DNA of 64,000 nt from PLanc-01 sp034678485 (lineage in GTDB: Bacteria > Planctomycetota > Phycisphaerae > Sedimentisphaerales > Anaerobacaceae). The stretch lies in contig JAXDBU010000056.1 in NCBI GenBank assembly GCA_034678485.1, positions 46,345 through 110,344 on the forward strand. The letters are read 5' to 3'. Shown here piece by piece: positions 1-8,726 of this stretch; the stretch's first letter is position 1; each line of letters opens with the position of its first letter. The notes beneath the pieces were generated by a model. That model saw only the letters and a list, made by a program, of their open reading frames with translations, had not been told where the DNA came from and made no database searches. A program made the translations under genes and the position numbers.

Positions 1-2103
1 TGGGTCGAGCTGAAGTTCATCATCGACCTGGACAAGAACACCTGCGCGTGGTACTACAGCGGCGAGTTGGTTATGACGCACGCATGGGACGGCGATTCCC
101 ACAAGACGCTCCAGGCCATCGACCTGTTCGGCAACTCCGCGGACTCGGTGTATTACGACGATATCAGAGTGGATTACCTCTCGCTGGCGGCCCGCAATCC
201 GACGCCTGCAGACGGCGCTACGGGTGTGACGTCGAGCCTGTTGCAGTGGCAGAAGGGTCCTACGGCTGCTTCTCACAACGTCTACCTCGGCACGGATCCC
301 GCATTGACGGAGACGAGCCTGCTGATGACGAAGACGAAGGTTACGAGCCTCCTGGCCTATTATTCCGGCGCGTTGCAGGCCGGCGCCACCTACTACTGGC
401 GTGTGGATGAGGTCGAAGCGGATGGGACGACCATTCATACCGGCGATGTCTGGAGCTTCACGGCGCTGCCTCTGACGGCCTACTCGCCGAATCCGTCCGA
501 CGGCCATGAGGGGATTACCCCGACCACGACGCTGAGCTGGAAGGCGGCGAAGACGGCCAAGAAACACCAACTGTATTTCGGAGAGAGTTCCGACGCGGTC
601 CTGGCCGGCGATGCCGCCGTGGACCAGGGGGTGACGACGGACATGTCTTTCGACACCGCTCTGCTCAGGTCGGGAACCACCTACTACTGGCGTGTGGACG
701 AGATCGACGCCTCCGGCAATGTTCAGGTCGGCGATCTCTGGAGTTTCACGACAATCCATCCAGTGGAGGGCAAGGTCGTCCGCGAATGGTGGACGGGCAT
801 CACGGGTACGAACGTAAGCGCTTTGACAGGTAATGCAAACTATCCGAATGATCCCGCAGGCCAACAGTTTGTCGATTTCTTCGAGGGACCCACCAACTGG
901 GCGAACTACTATGGCACTCGTCTCTACGGCTGGCTCAAACCCGCCAAGTCCGGCTCCTATGCGTTCTGGATCTCCAGCGACGATCTCAGCGAACTGTGGT
1001 TGAGCACGGACACCGATCCGGCCAACGCCGTACAAATCGCCAAGGTGACTGGTGCTACCACGCCTCAAGATTTCGACAGCACCACCGCACAGAAGTCGGC
1101 GGCCATCACGCTGACGGCCGGCAACAAGTACTTCATCCAGGCTCTGCAAAAGGAAGGCGGCGGCGACGACAATATCGCGGTGGCCTGGCAGCCCCCCAAC
1201 GAAGCTCGTGCCGTGATTGAAGGCCAGTTCGTGGATACCTACGCGCTGTTGCCGCTCGTGGCCGCGACTCCCTCGCCGGCCAACGGGGAGGTTGACACGG
1301 CGCAATCGCTCGAGCTGAGCTGGTTCTCGGGCGAGAAGGCCGCCAAACACGACGTCTACTTCGGCGACGATGCCGCTGCGATTGCCGCAGCGGACACCTC
1401 CAGCGCCTTGTACCAGGGCCGCCAAAACGGAACGACCTTCGATGTCGGCAACCTGGAATGGGGCAAGACCTACTACTGGCGGGTCGACGAGATCGACCAG
1501 AGCGATGCAGACAGCCCGTGGAAGGGCGCGGTCTGGAGCTTCACCACGGCGGATTTCCTGCCCGTGGATAACTTCGAGAGCTACACGGACAACATCGACG
1601 CGCAGGAGACGCTCTGGCACGCCTGGATCGACGGTCTCACGAACGGCACCGGCTCCTATGTCGGCTACGGGGAGGCCACCAACGGCACGTTCTGCGAGAC
1701 CACGATTGTCCACGGCGGCAGGCAATCCATGCCAGTGGATTATGACAATACGTCCTCGCCGTACTACTCGGAGGTATCGCGGACCTGGACGTCGGCCCAG
1801 GATTGGACCGTCGGCGATGTCACCACGCTGGCGCTCGCCATCCGCGGCAAGCCCGCAGGCGATCTTGCTGTGGTTTATGTCGCTCTGGAGGACAGCACCG
1901 GCAAGTCCGCCGTTGTCTACTACCCCGACGACACGGCTACGGTCTCAGGGGCGTGGATCGATTGGCAGATCCCAATGAGCAGCTTCACCAACGTCAACGC
2001 CGCGAAGATCAAGACGATCTATATCGGCGTCGGCAGCCGGACCGGTGCGGTCGCGGATGGAATGGGTATGATTTACGTCGATGATATCCGCGTGGTCAAG
2101 TAA
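1..2103 (+). CDS. Secreted/surface repeat protein with PA14 domain, 3' part
   Basis: The reading frame is open from the first base, so the true start lies upstream. About 700 residues are visible. They contain three fibronectin-III-like modules, each ending in a YYWRVDE motif followed by a WSFT strand (at about residues 130, 230 and 490). Between the second and third lies a PA14-like domain with a WWTGITG start, a YYGTRLYGWLKP stretch and an ISSDDLSELWL core. The C-terminal 180 residues form a jelly-roll-like module beginning VDNFESY and ending YVDDIRVVK, a layout common in large extracellular proteins of Phycisphaerae. Such proteins usually bind or process polysaccharide, but no catalytic domain is visible here, so the role is open. 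A terminator hairpin follows. Confidence 0.85.
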   Translation, partial: WVELKFIIDLDKNTCAWYYSGELVMTHAWDGDSHKTLQAIDLFGNSADSVYYDDIRVDYLSLAARNPTPADGATGVTSSLLQWQKGPTAASHNVYLGTDPALTETSLLMTKTKVTSLLAYYSGALQAGATYYWRVDEVEADGTTIHTGDVWSFTALPLTAYSPNPSDGHEGITPTTTLSWKAAKTAKKHQLYFGESSDAVLAGDAAVDQGVTTDMSFDTALLRSGTTYYWRVDEIDASGNVQVGDLWSFTTIHPVEGKVVREWWTGITGTNVSALTGNANYPNDPAGQQFVDFFEGPTNWANYYGTRLYGWLKPAKSGSYAFWISSDDLSELWLSTDTDPANAVQIAKVTGATTPQDFDSTTAQKSAAITLTAGNKYFIQALQKEGGGDDNIAVAWQPPNEARAVIEGQFVDTYALLPLVAATPSPANGEVDTAQSLELSWFSGEKAAKHDVYFGDDAAAIAAADTSSALYQGRQNGTTFDVGNLEWGKTYYWRVDEIDQSDADSPWKGAVWSFTTADFLPVDNFESYTDNIDAQETLWHAWIDGLTNGTGSYVGYGEATNGTFCETTIVHGGRQSMPVDYDNTSSPYYSEVSRTWTSAQDWTVGDVTTLALAIRGKPAGDLAVVYVALEDSTGKSAVVYYPDDTATVSGAWIDWQIPMSSFTNVNAAKIKTIYIGVGSRTGAVADGMGMIYVDDIRVVK

Positions 2104-2164
2104 CCGGTGTTGACGGGTCGCGATTGACCCGATCGCCGCAGACGCGGTGATGATCTGTACGACA

Positions 2165-2200
2165 AAGGGCTGCAATCGTGTTGTCACGGTTGCAGCCCTT
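2165..2200 (+). terminator. Rho-independent terminator hairpin
   Basis: AAGGGCTGCAA and TTGCAGCCCTT are perfect inverted arms, extended by a near match around a TTGT loop. The hairpin lies about 60 bases after the stop of the repeat protein. The trailing sequence (TTCCTTA) is only a weak T-tract. Confidence 0.75.
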
Positions 2201-2660
2201 CCTTATGCGCCGGGTGAGTTCGACGATCCGTATAGGGAACGTCCGGCAGTCGGGCGGCGCGGGCACATTGAACCTCTCCCCATTGTCGATACCACAATTG
2301 TGGATTTCTCAGGTGGACCCATTGCCGGGAAATACGCGGCGGGAGCGAGCGATCCGCCGCATCTCTCGACCCCCATGTACACTTCCGCCGGTGTACATGA
2401 GCCCGGAGCAAGCCCGGATGAGCGAGATGGACGCTTGTCTTCGGGTCTTGCTGCATCCAGGCATCGTGTCCTGTGTCACAGGGACTGACCAATGACGGAG
2501 ACTACACAGTTGTATGAGAGCACACACGTGATTCGGAGAGTGTCCTCGGTTATAATACCGGATACGGTCGTGTTGAAAGTGATTCTCGGATACGAAGAGA
2601 GCGATTGTTGTGGTGTGTGATGACAGGATGCGGACGCTCCGCAATCCAAGGAGACTGGAT
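2201..2660. other. Intergenic region with no gene seen
   Basis: About 460 bases between the terminator and the FHA gene. Short open frames occur on both strands, but none has a ribosome binding site or a recognisable protein. The promoter of the FHA gene should lie in the right half; I could not pick a convincing one. Confidence 0.5.
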
Positions 2661-3617
2661 ATGTTGCCCGCGAGAGTGACGGTGTGTCGAGGGGGACAGA
2701 GCTGGCAGGCAGAGCTGAATCCGGAAGGGACGGTTGTTGGACGGAGCCCGGCGTGTGATGTCGTGATTGACAGCCTGGAAGTGTCCCGCCGACACGCTCG
2801 GGTGTTCCTGGAGCCATCCGGAGGCTGGAAGGTCAAGGACCTGGGCAGCAGCAATGGGACCTTCGTCAACGGCAAACGAATCGAGTCTTGTCCTTTCCTG
2901 CCGGGCGATATTGTGGGAATTGGGCCGGCATCGCTCTCGCTCGAACAGGCGTCTTCGCCGCAGTCTGACGCCACGGTCAGTCTGCCTGGACCGAACATCA
3001 TCGTGATGGACTTCGGCACGGAGGTCTTCTACAGCACGCCCAGGTTGCAGGATTGCCCTCGGCCGCCCTGTCCGAAGCGATTGGACCGTGCGGGCAGTCG
3101 CTTGGCGGGATGTTCCGACCCGCTGCTGGCGTATCGGGAGGCTTGTTATGCCCTGGCGGATGGACCGAAGACAGCGGCTGCCGTCTTTCGCGTGCCGTCG
3201 GGAGATCAGCCTCTGCCCAAGACGCCGGAGGTGCTCGCGTGTCACTTTGGCGGGAGCCTGGAGGATACGACCGCCGGGTCCGCTGATGAATTGCACCCGT
3301 CACACCGTGCGTTCCGGGTCTCGCATCGCCTGCTCGACCGGGTCCGCATGGATGGATTCCCCTTGATGACGAAGAGCATCTTCTCTTGCGACACGGAGAT
3401 CACGGTTTCACTGATCGACGAGCACAGCCCACGGGCACTCATCTGTGCGTCGCTCGGGTTGGGCGAAGGGTTCGTTGTCCTGCTGTATGTCGATGTTCCC
3501 ATCGATGGGCGCACCCAACCCGGTCCGGAAGAGATGTTCGCTTTCACGCAGGCTGTTGCGCGGTTGGTCCAAAGGACGACCGCCAGAATCCTTGGCACAG
3601 CACAGGGGAAGGAATAA
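2661..3617 (+). CDS. FHA domain protein with C-terminal GAF-like domain
   Basis: The first 95 residues are a forkhead-associated domain with the diagnostic GRSPACDVVI, SRRHA and SSNGTFVNG motifs, which in this family bind phosphothreonine peptides. After a linker, residues of about 140-310 look like a GAF-type sensor (SHRLLDRVRMDG, AFTQAVARLVQ). I chose the ATG at 2661 because AAGGAG stands seven bases upstream; a GTG at 2610 would add 17 unlike residues. The protein probably reads out Ser/Thr kinase signalling, and a large kinase lies in the same window, but no direct link is visible. No signal peptide or membrane segment is seen. Confidence 0.85.
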   Translation: MLPARVTVCRGGQSWQAELNPEGTVVGRSPACDVVIDSLEVSRRHARVFLEPSGGWKVKDLGSSNGTFVNGKRIESCPFLPGDIVGIGPASLSLEQASSPQSDATVSLPGPNIIVMDFGTEVFYSTPRLQDCPRPPCPKRLDRAGSRLAGCSDPLLAYREACYALADGPKTAAAVFRVPSGDQPLPKTPEVLACHFGGSLEDTTAGSADELHPSHRAFRVSHRLLDRVRMDGFPLMTKSIFSCDTEITVSLIDEHSPRALICASLGLGEGFVVLLYVDVPIDGRTQPGPEEMFAFTQAVARLVQRTTARILGTAQGKE

Positions 3618-3639
3618 CCGTGAAGGGATTGTCTTATCC

Positions 3640-3695
3640 TGCGGGCGAGACGCCCGTGATGCTCGCGGGCAAGATGCCCGTGCTGCTTTTTATAG
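3640..3695. repeat. Two tandem GCGGGC/GCCCG palindromes
   Basis: Two copies of a GCGGGCRAGAYGCCCGTG unit sit side by side. Each can fold as CGGGC-loop-GCCCG, and a run of T follows the second. It lies between the convergent FHA gene and the DnaE gene and can serve as a bidirectional terminator. It resembles dispersed REP-like palindromes. Confidence 0.55.
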
Positions 3696-3723
3696 ACGTT
3701 CTGGGTAGAACAGCGGGGATGGC

Positions 3724-6600
3724 TCAGGCGATCCTGCCGCAGGTGAGACAATCGACCGAGATGGAGGACAGGTGCTCCGTGACCTTGCCGGTGACCCAGA
3801 CCGGGCCGGCATAGGAGCAAACCGTTCTATAGGCAGGGAGCTTGTCGGGGAAGAAACTGACTTCGACCATTCCTGTGGCATCCTCCAGCGTGACGAAGCC
3901 CATTACGCGGTTATCGCTTGTCCGGGCCCGCCGGGCCGTGGCGACGAACCCCGCTACAGTGACCTTTCTGCCCAGAAAACCATTCAGCCGTCCGGCTGTC
4001 ACGTAGCGTCTGGGCAATAGCGCCGCCGGATGAATACCGAAGGATATCCCTGTGCCGTCCAGTTCGGCCTTGAGCTTCGCAATCCCGTCATAATCGGGCA
4101 GGGCCGCCGCCGAACGGTCTCGGTAGATATCGAACAGCATCGGCTGGTCTTGCCGTGGAGGCTCAAATCGCAGCCCGCTCAGCATCGCCGGCCGCGTAGA
4201 GCCCAGGCCGTCGCAGGCCCCGACGTGGATGAGGTTCTGCAATTCGGGCTTGCGAAATCTCACCCGTCTCCGCAAGTCTTCCATGTCGCGGAAGCTGTGG
4301 ATTCGTCTTTGCTCGATGATCGCTTGCGCCGTGGCGCGACTCAGTCCCTTCACTATGTTCAATCCCGCCCGGATCGCGCCATTCGGAAGACTCCATTCGA
4401 TCTCGCTGTGATTCACGTGGGGCGGCAGGACCGCGATGCCATGTCGCTTCGCGTCCCAGACGTACACCCGCAGGGGGTACATCCCCTGGTGGTTGTTGAA
4501 CAGGGAGCAATAGAACTCGTGCGGATAGTGGGCCTTCATCCAGGCCGTTTCCCAAGCGATGTTGGCGTACACGGTTGCGTGGGCCTTGCAGTAGGAATAG
4601 GCGGCGAACCGCAGGACCTCGTCCCAGATTGCTTCAGCGGTCTTGCGGTCGATCCCGGCTTGCTGCGCCCGGACGCGGACGAAATCGACGTACTGTGCCT
4701 GCAACCGTGAAGCCGAGACCTTCTTGGAGACCTCCGAACGGAAGCGATCCGCATCCCCGACGGTGTAGCCGGCAATCTCCACTGCGATCCGCATAATATC
4801 TTCCTGGTAGAGCATCACGCCGTGGGTGTCGCCGAGCAGGCGGGCGATTTTGGGGTGCAGGTACTGGAAGGGTTTGCCGTGGATGTGTCGTTCGATGAAC
4901 TCGGTCTTCATCCCGCCGGAGGCAGGACCGGGCCGGATCAGCGACAGGGCAATCGCCAGATCCTTCTTGCTGCGGACCTTCAGGCCGCGAAGGAGCTGCC
5001 GCATACCGGGCGACTCGCTCTGAAAAACACCGAGACTGTCGCCCTGGCTGAGCATGTTCGCGGTCTTACCGTCGTTCGGATCGAAGCCCAAGCCATCGCC
5101 GTTTCGCCCATGGTCCACAATCTGGATCGCTTCATTGACGGTTGAAAGGGCCCGGTTACCCAGCAGATCGATCTTGACCAGGCCAACCGCCTCCGCAGCA
5201 TCCTTGTCGTACTGCGTGATAATGACGCCTTTGTTGGCCCGCTCCAAGGGGGCGATCTCGCAGACCGGACTTGATGTGACGACGATCCCGCCGCAATGGA
5301 CGCCGAGATGGCGAGGGATGCCGACGAGCTTCTCCGCCAGCCTGTAGACCGGCGACGTCCTTTTGATTTTGCCCTCGCGGGCCAACTGGTTGATCTGCAC
5401 GGGTTCCAGGCCGAGCGCCCGTCCCGCGTCGCGAATCGCGCTGCGGAGCCGGTAGCGATTGACGTTGCAGACCATGGCGACCCGCTCGAAACCCCAGTGT
5501 TCATAGCAGAATCGAATGACTTCATCCCGCTTTCGCCAGCACAGATCGATGTCGATGTCGGGACAATCGGTTCGGCCGGGGTTCATGAATCGCTCGAAGT
5601 ACAGGCGGTTCTCGATGGGGCAGATTCTGGTGAAACCCAGCACGTAGGCAATCAGCGAGCCGGCGGCGGAACCCCGCACTTCGACCGGAATCCTGTTTTG
5701 CTTGGCGAAGTTCACGATCTCGCGGACCACGAGGAAATAGTCGGTGAAACCGTTCTCCCTTACGGTGGCCAGTTCATACTCCAGTCGCTTGATGACCTCG
5801 TGACGGACAGGACGATACCTGTGGGCCATGCCCAGATGGCAGAGCCGGGCCAATTCTCTCTCGCTGGTCGTCCCCTTGCCCAGCGCGATCTTCGGGAGAA
5901 TCGGTTTTCCGCTCAGCAGATGGAAGCTGCATCGTTCGACGAGCCGGTCCGCGTTTGCCATCGCCTGGGCACAATGTCGGGATTCCGCCTCGACCCGTTT
6001 GGCGGGAACGAGCGTGGAGAAGCTGCCATCGTCCTGGGGTCCCGAGCCGGCCGTGCTCAACTGCCGGATTCTCGTCAGGAGTTTGGCGATTTCAATGTCG
6101 TCGGGCTCCAGCCAGTTGACGCCGGCCCAGACAATCGGCTCCAGTCGCTGGGCCATCGCCCATTCGACCGTCTTGGGGTCTGCGCTGCCCGCAAACAGAT
6201 ACCCGGCGGGAAGAACCTCTTTCAATTCGGCCAGCAACGGCGTCTGCGAACTGATACAGATCACGCCTCTGTTGTCCGATCGCAACTGCTCGACGAGGTC
6301 GAAGTCCGCGTGCAAATTCCTCGCGGTCGTGATTCGACAGAGGTTGCCATAGCCCTTCCCATCCTCGGCCAGCAGAATCGCCCGCTGGCTCTGAGTCAGG
6401 ATCTCCACGCCGATGATCGGCTGAATGCCGGCCTCCCTCGCGGCCTTGCACAGGTCCACGACCCCGGCCATGGAGTTGACATCCGCCAGAGCCACTGCTC
6501 CATAGCCGTATTCGGCGACCTTTCGCACCCATCGCAGCACCGAGACGGACCCTCTCAGAAGGCTGTAAAAGCTCCGACAGGTCAACGCGGCAATCTGCAT
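3724..6600 (-). CDS. DnaE-type DNA polymerase III alpha subunit, probably error-prone, with degenerate PHP domain
   Basis: A 958-residue DnaE-family polymerase, shorter than a replicative alpha subunit (about 1100-1200). The palm acidic motif PDIDIDLC is near residue 345 and the third catalytic Asp is in KIDLLGNRALS. A helix-hairpin-helix region follows, then a C-terminal OB fold (VTVAGFVATARR, GFVTLEDATGMVEVSFFPD). The N-terminal PHP domain is recognisable (CRSFYSLLRGS, PIIGVE), but its usual HxH is replaced by CRS and the TDH-G motif by ADVN, so metal-dependent proofreading is unlikely. Start: ATG at 6600 preceded by GGAGAAGGT; an open frame continues 59 codons upstream without family similarity. 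It lies downstream of lexA and a DUF72 gene, which suggests damage-inducible translesion synthesis like DnaE2, although no imuA or imuB is present. Confidence 0.9.
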   Translation of the reverse strand: MQIAALTCRSFYSLLRGSVSVLRWVRKVAEYGYGAVALADVNSMAGVVDLCKAAREAGIQPIIGVEILTQSQRAILLAEDGKGYGNLCRITTARNLHADFDLVEQLRSDNRGVICISSQTPLLAELKEVLPAGYLFAGSADPKTVEWAMAQRLEPIVWAGVNWLEPDDIEIAKLLTRIRQLSTAGSGPQDDGSFSTLVPAKRVEAESRHCAQAMANADRLVERCSFHLLSGKPILPKIALGKGTTSERELARLCHLGMAHRYRPVRHEVIKRLEYELATVRENGFTDYFLVVREIVNFAKQNRIPVEVRGSAAGSLIAYVLGFTRICPIENRLYFERFMNPGRTDCPDIDIDLCWRKRDEVIRFCYEHWGFERVAMVCNVNRYRLRSAIRDAGRALGLEPVQINQLAREGKIKRTSPVYRLAEKLVGIPRHLGVHCGGIVVTSSPVCEIAPLERANKGVIITQYDKDAAEAVGLVKIDLLGNRALSTVNEAIQIVDHGRNGDGLGFDPNDGKTANMLSQGDSLGVFQSESPGMRQLLRGLKVRSKKDLAIALSLIRPGPASGGMKTEFIERHIHGKPFQYLHPKIARLLGDTHGVMLYQEDIMRIAVEIAGYTVGDADRFRSEVSKKVSASRLQAQYVDFVRVRAQQAGIDRKTAEAIWDEVLRFAAYSYCKAHATVYANIAWETAWMKAHYPHEFYCSLFNNHQGMYPLRVYVWDAKRHGIAVLPPHVNHSEIEWSLPNGAIRAGLNIVKGLSRATAQAIIEQRRIHSFRDMEDLRRRVRFRKPELQNLIHVGACDGLGSTRPAMLSGLRFEPPRQDQPMLFDIYRDRSAAALPDYDGIAKLKAELDGTGISFGIHPAALLPRRYVTAGRLNGFLGRKVTVAGFVATARRARTSDNRVMGFVTLEDATGMVEVSFFPDKLPAYRTVCSYAGPVWVTGKVTEHLSSISVDCLTCGRIA

Positions 6601-6825
6601 ACCTTCTCCATTCGAGCGAACGGCAATCCCCTTCGCGGGACATGTCACAACCTCTGGTTTCTCGATTCCTGCTGCTTGTAGTGTGCCTGTGAGGGCATAT
6701 CTTCCACACCGAAGAGGATAACGCCTTACGACGTCACTACGAACAACCGCCGGATGCGCATACCTTCTCCTCAGCACACGGGTGCCTTGTTCCTGCCGGT
6801 TCAGGGGACGACCTATGGAGATCTG

Positions 6826-7677
6826 TCAGTTCTCTATGGCGATCTTCGCCAGGTTGGGATAGGTTTTCAAAAGCCCCTCAGGCACCGGTTGCCTTTGCCC
6901 GCTGACCAGGGCCTTCAGTTCGATGGCGTTGGCCAGCTCGGCTCCCCGGTAATGGTTGTTCGCAATCACGGTCAAGGACTCGAACGCCTTGCCCAAGGCA
7001 TCGAGTCGGTCCTTGATGGCCGCAAGCTCCTGTCCGCTGTAATAGTAATTGTACACTTCATCCCGGCCTGCCTTGCTGAACCACGTTTTCGCATTGCGCC
7101 CGTGCATGCGGAAGTAACCGCGTTGGCCGACCGTGCAGTGTTGTAAGTTGAACGATTGGGACGATGTCGGATAATCGAGGTTGGCCACGGCGATCCCAAG
7201 TTCCCGCAGGAAATCGAGCGACGCAGGCTTCTCCCAGGACTTGTGCCGCAGCTCCACAACTACGCTGAAGACATCCTTGAAGTGTCGGATGATCTCCGCG
7301 ATGTGCCCGCGATTTGCTTGATTGTCCGTGAAATCATAACGGAACTGGGCCAACAGATGCCTGAGCTTGCCCGCCTCCAGAGCCGGAGCGAACCCTTGAT
7401 GGAACTGCTTGACCACGGCGGTGTCGATCTTGCCCTCGTGGGTGAAGCTCTGGTGCAGCTTGGCCGTGAAGAAGAAATCCGTCCGCGCCGCCGTTCGGTC
7501 GAGCCACGATCTCGTCACTCCTTCCGCCGGCGGCCGGTAAAAGGTATTGTTGATCTCGATGCAGTCCACGAACCCGCTGACGTATTCGAGGTGATCCGTC
7601 TTCGAATCCGTGTAGACGATTCCTTCCCAGTCCGGATACGACCACCCCGCGATCCCGATGGATAGAGGACACGTCAT
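6826..7677 (-). CDS. DUF72 (YecE-like) family protein
   Basis: A full-length 283-residue DUF72 TIM-barrel protein with the family's IGIAGWSYPDW start, the CIEINNTFYRPP strand, FFFTAKLHQSFTH, the VELRHKSW motif, the YFRMHGRN motif and a late VIANNHYRG. The biochemical role of DUF72 is not established. The ATG at 7677 is preceded by a GGGGGA stretch. It sits between lexA (upstream) and the DnaE-type polymerase (downstream) on the same strand; the 225-base gap to the polymerase leaves room for a separate promoter. The placement suggests a role in the DNA damage response, but that is inference from position only. Confidence 0.88.
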   Translation of the reverse strand: MTCPLSIGIAGWSYPDWEGIVYTDSKTDHLEYVSGFVDCIEINNTFYRPPAEGVTRSWLDRTAARTDFFFTAKLHQSFTHEGKIDTAVVKQFHQGFAPALEAGKLRHLLAQFRYDFTDNQANRGHIAEIIRHFKDVFSVVVELRHKSWEKPASLDFLRELGIAVANLDYPTSSQSFNLQHCTVGQRGYFRMHGRNAKTWFSKAGRDEVYNYYYSGQELAAIKDRLDALGKAFESLTVIANNHYRGAELANAIELKALVSGQRQPVPEGLLKTYPNLAKIAIEN

Positions 7678-7710
7678 CGTCTATTCCCCCTGTGTCGCAA
7701 GCTCCCCATC

Positions 7711-7860
7711 TCGAAATTCGAATAGCGAAATCCGAAACAAGCACGAATGATCAGAATCCACAATTCAAAACGACACCCGGCCGCACCGCGACAGCGTTTG
7801 GGTCATTGAGGTTTCAGTCCTTCGACTTTGTTTCGGATTTCGAGCTTCGAAACTCGTGCT
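7711..7860. repeat. Large imperfect inverted repeat between lexA and DUF72 gene
   Basis: Two arms of about 60 bases (7711-7770 and 7796-7860) are imperfect reverse complements. Both share the core CGAAATCCGAAACAA, and they flank a GC-rich centre. Each arm is built from degenerate TTCGAA/TCCGAA words. It encodes no protein and could fold as a long hairpin. It looks like a dispersed non-autonomous element of the host. Confidence 0.65.
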
Positions 7861-7862
7861 TC

Positions 7863-8483
7863 TCACTGAATGCCCGTGCGAATACAGCCGACGACTTTGC
7901 CGAGGACGCGGACGTCCTTATCGAACTGTCGGATATAGCGGGTCGTGTAGCCGGCCCTGCGATTCGCCGGCTTCAGGGCGATTCGATTCTTCTGGAAGAA
8001 CACCCGTTTGACGGTGGCTTCGTCGTCCAGCAGCACGATCCCGATCTGCCCGTCCGGGACGGTCGAGCCCGCTTGGACCACGACGTAGTCGCCGTCCATG
8101 ATGCCCTCATCGACCATGCTGTCGCCGGCGACCTTGAGCAGGAACATCCCTTTGTCCTGACTGAACAGCTTCTCCACGGCCATATAGCCCTGGATATTCT
8201 CCTCTGCCAGGATGGGCGTACCCGCCGCCACCCGGCCGAGAATGGGGAGTCCCTGATTTCGATCTTGCTCGCGGAGGTACTCCGGGGACAGTCGGAGCCC
8301 CCGATGCCCGCCGGAATCCACCAGGTACCCCTTCTTCCTGAGGTAGTTCACCAACTGATATGCGGCGTTCTGGGCCAGCCCGAAATGGTCCGCGATCTCC
8401 CGCTGGCTCGGAGGAGCGTGTTCTCCGAGCCGGCTTGTGATGAGCTCCAGAACTTGTCGCTGTTTCGACGTCAAAGGCTCCAT
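7863..8483 (-). CDS. lexA: LexA repressor (S24 peptidase)
   Basis: A 206-residue LexA. The N-terminal winged helix-turn-helix begins MEPLTSKQRQVLELI and has PSQREIADHFGL. The autocleavage site is the Ala-Gly in GRVAAGTPILAEEN, the catalytic Ser is in GDSMVDEGI, and the Lys is in EATVKRVFF. It represses SOS genes and cleaves itself when RecA filaments form. The ATG at 8483 is chosen because GGAGGT lies seven bases upstream; an in-frame TTG five codons earlier is less likely. The order lexA, DUF72, dnaE on one strand suggests a damage-response neighbourhood. A promoter with an overlapping palindrome lies just upstream. Confidence 0.96.
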   Translation of the reverse strand: MEPLTSKQRQVLELITSRLGEHAPPSQREIADHFGLAQNAAYQLVNYLRKKGYLVDSGGHRGLRLSPEYLREQDRNQGLPILGRVAAGTPILAEENIQGYMAVEKLFSQDKGMFLLKVAGDSMVDEGIMDGDYVVVQAGSTVPDGQIGIVLLDDEATVKRVFFQKNRIALKPANRRAGYTTRYIRQFDKDVRVLGKVVGCIRTGIQ

Positions 8484-8512
8484 AATCAATACCTCCAATC
8501 AACCTTGCTTGA

Positions 8513-8541
8513 TATATATGGTAGTTTGACCAGCGAGTCAA
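8513..8541 (-). promoter_or_regulatory. lexA promoter with candidate LexA operator
   Basis: On the minus strand TTGACT (8541-8536), a 17-base spacer and TATATA (8518-8513) form a sigma-70 type promoter. The inverted repeat TTGAC-N6-GTCAA (8526-8541) overlaps the -35 box and is a candidate autorepression site. Promoter likely; operator assignment is inference. Confidence 0.65.
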
Positions 8542-8595
8542 CAAAAATTTTCGGGAATTCTGAAATCCGACCCTACTGGGAGCAGGGCGCAGGCA

Positions 8596-8629
8596 AAAAC
8601 CGCGTTCGCGGCGGCGAAAACGCGGTTTT
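8596..8629. terminator. Strong hairpin between kinase gene and lexA
   Basis: AAAACCGCGTT and AACGCGGTTTT are perfect 11-base arms. Ending in T on both strands, it can terminate the leftward kinase transcript. It sits directly beside a tRNA-like fragment, as the terminator of the intact tRNA-Asp does at 53196-53223. Confidence 0.65.
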
Positions 8630-8633
8630 GGAG

Positions 8634-8663
8634 CGAGGCCAAAGGCTCTCGAACCCTCAACTT
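8634..8663 (-). pseudogene. Decayed tRNA 3'-end fragment (old attachment-site relic)
   Basis: On the minus strand this reads as a T-arm and acceptor 3' strand (GAGGGTTCGAGA then TGGCCTCG). It matches the start of the att core at 16038 and 53235 at roughly 28 of 33 positions, but with a broken T-stem and no anticodon arm. I read it as a relic of an earlier insertion at the same kind of tRNA gene. Confidence 0.5.
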
Positions 8664-8726
8664 GCGATAGCTGTTTGGAGGACCCGGCCGAACTGTTGCC
8701 CTCTGAACACTGAGCGGAACCAACCA

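Noticed and set aside
5296..6681. 461-codon plus-strand frame
   Set aside because: Antisense to the DnaE gene, which has clear motifs.
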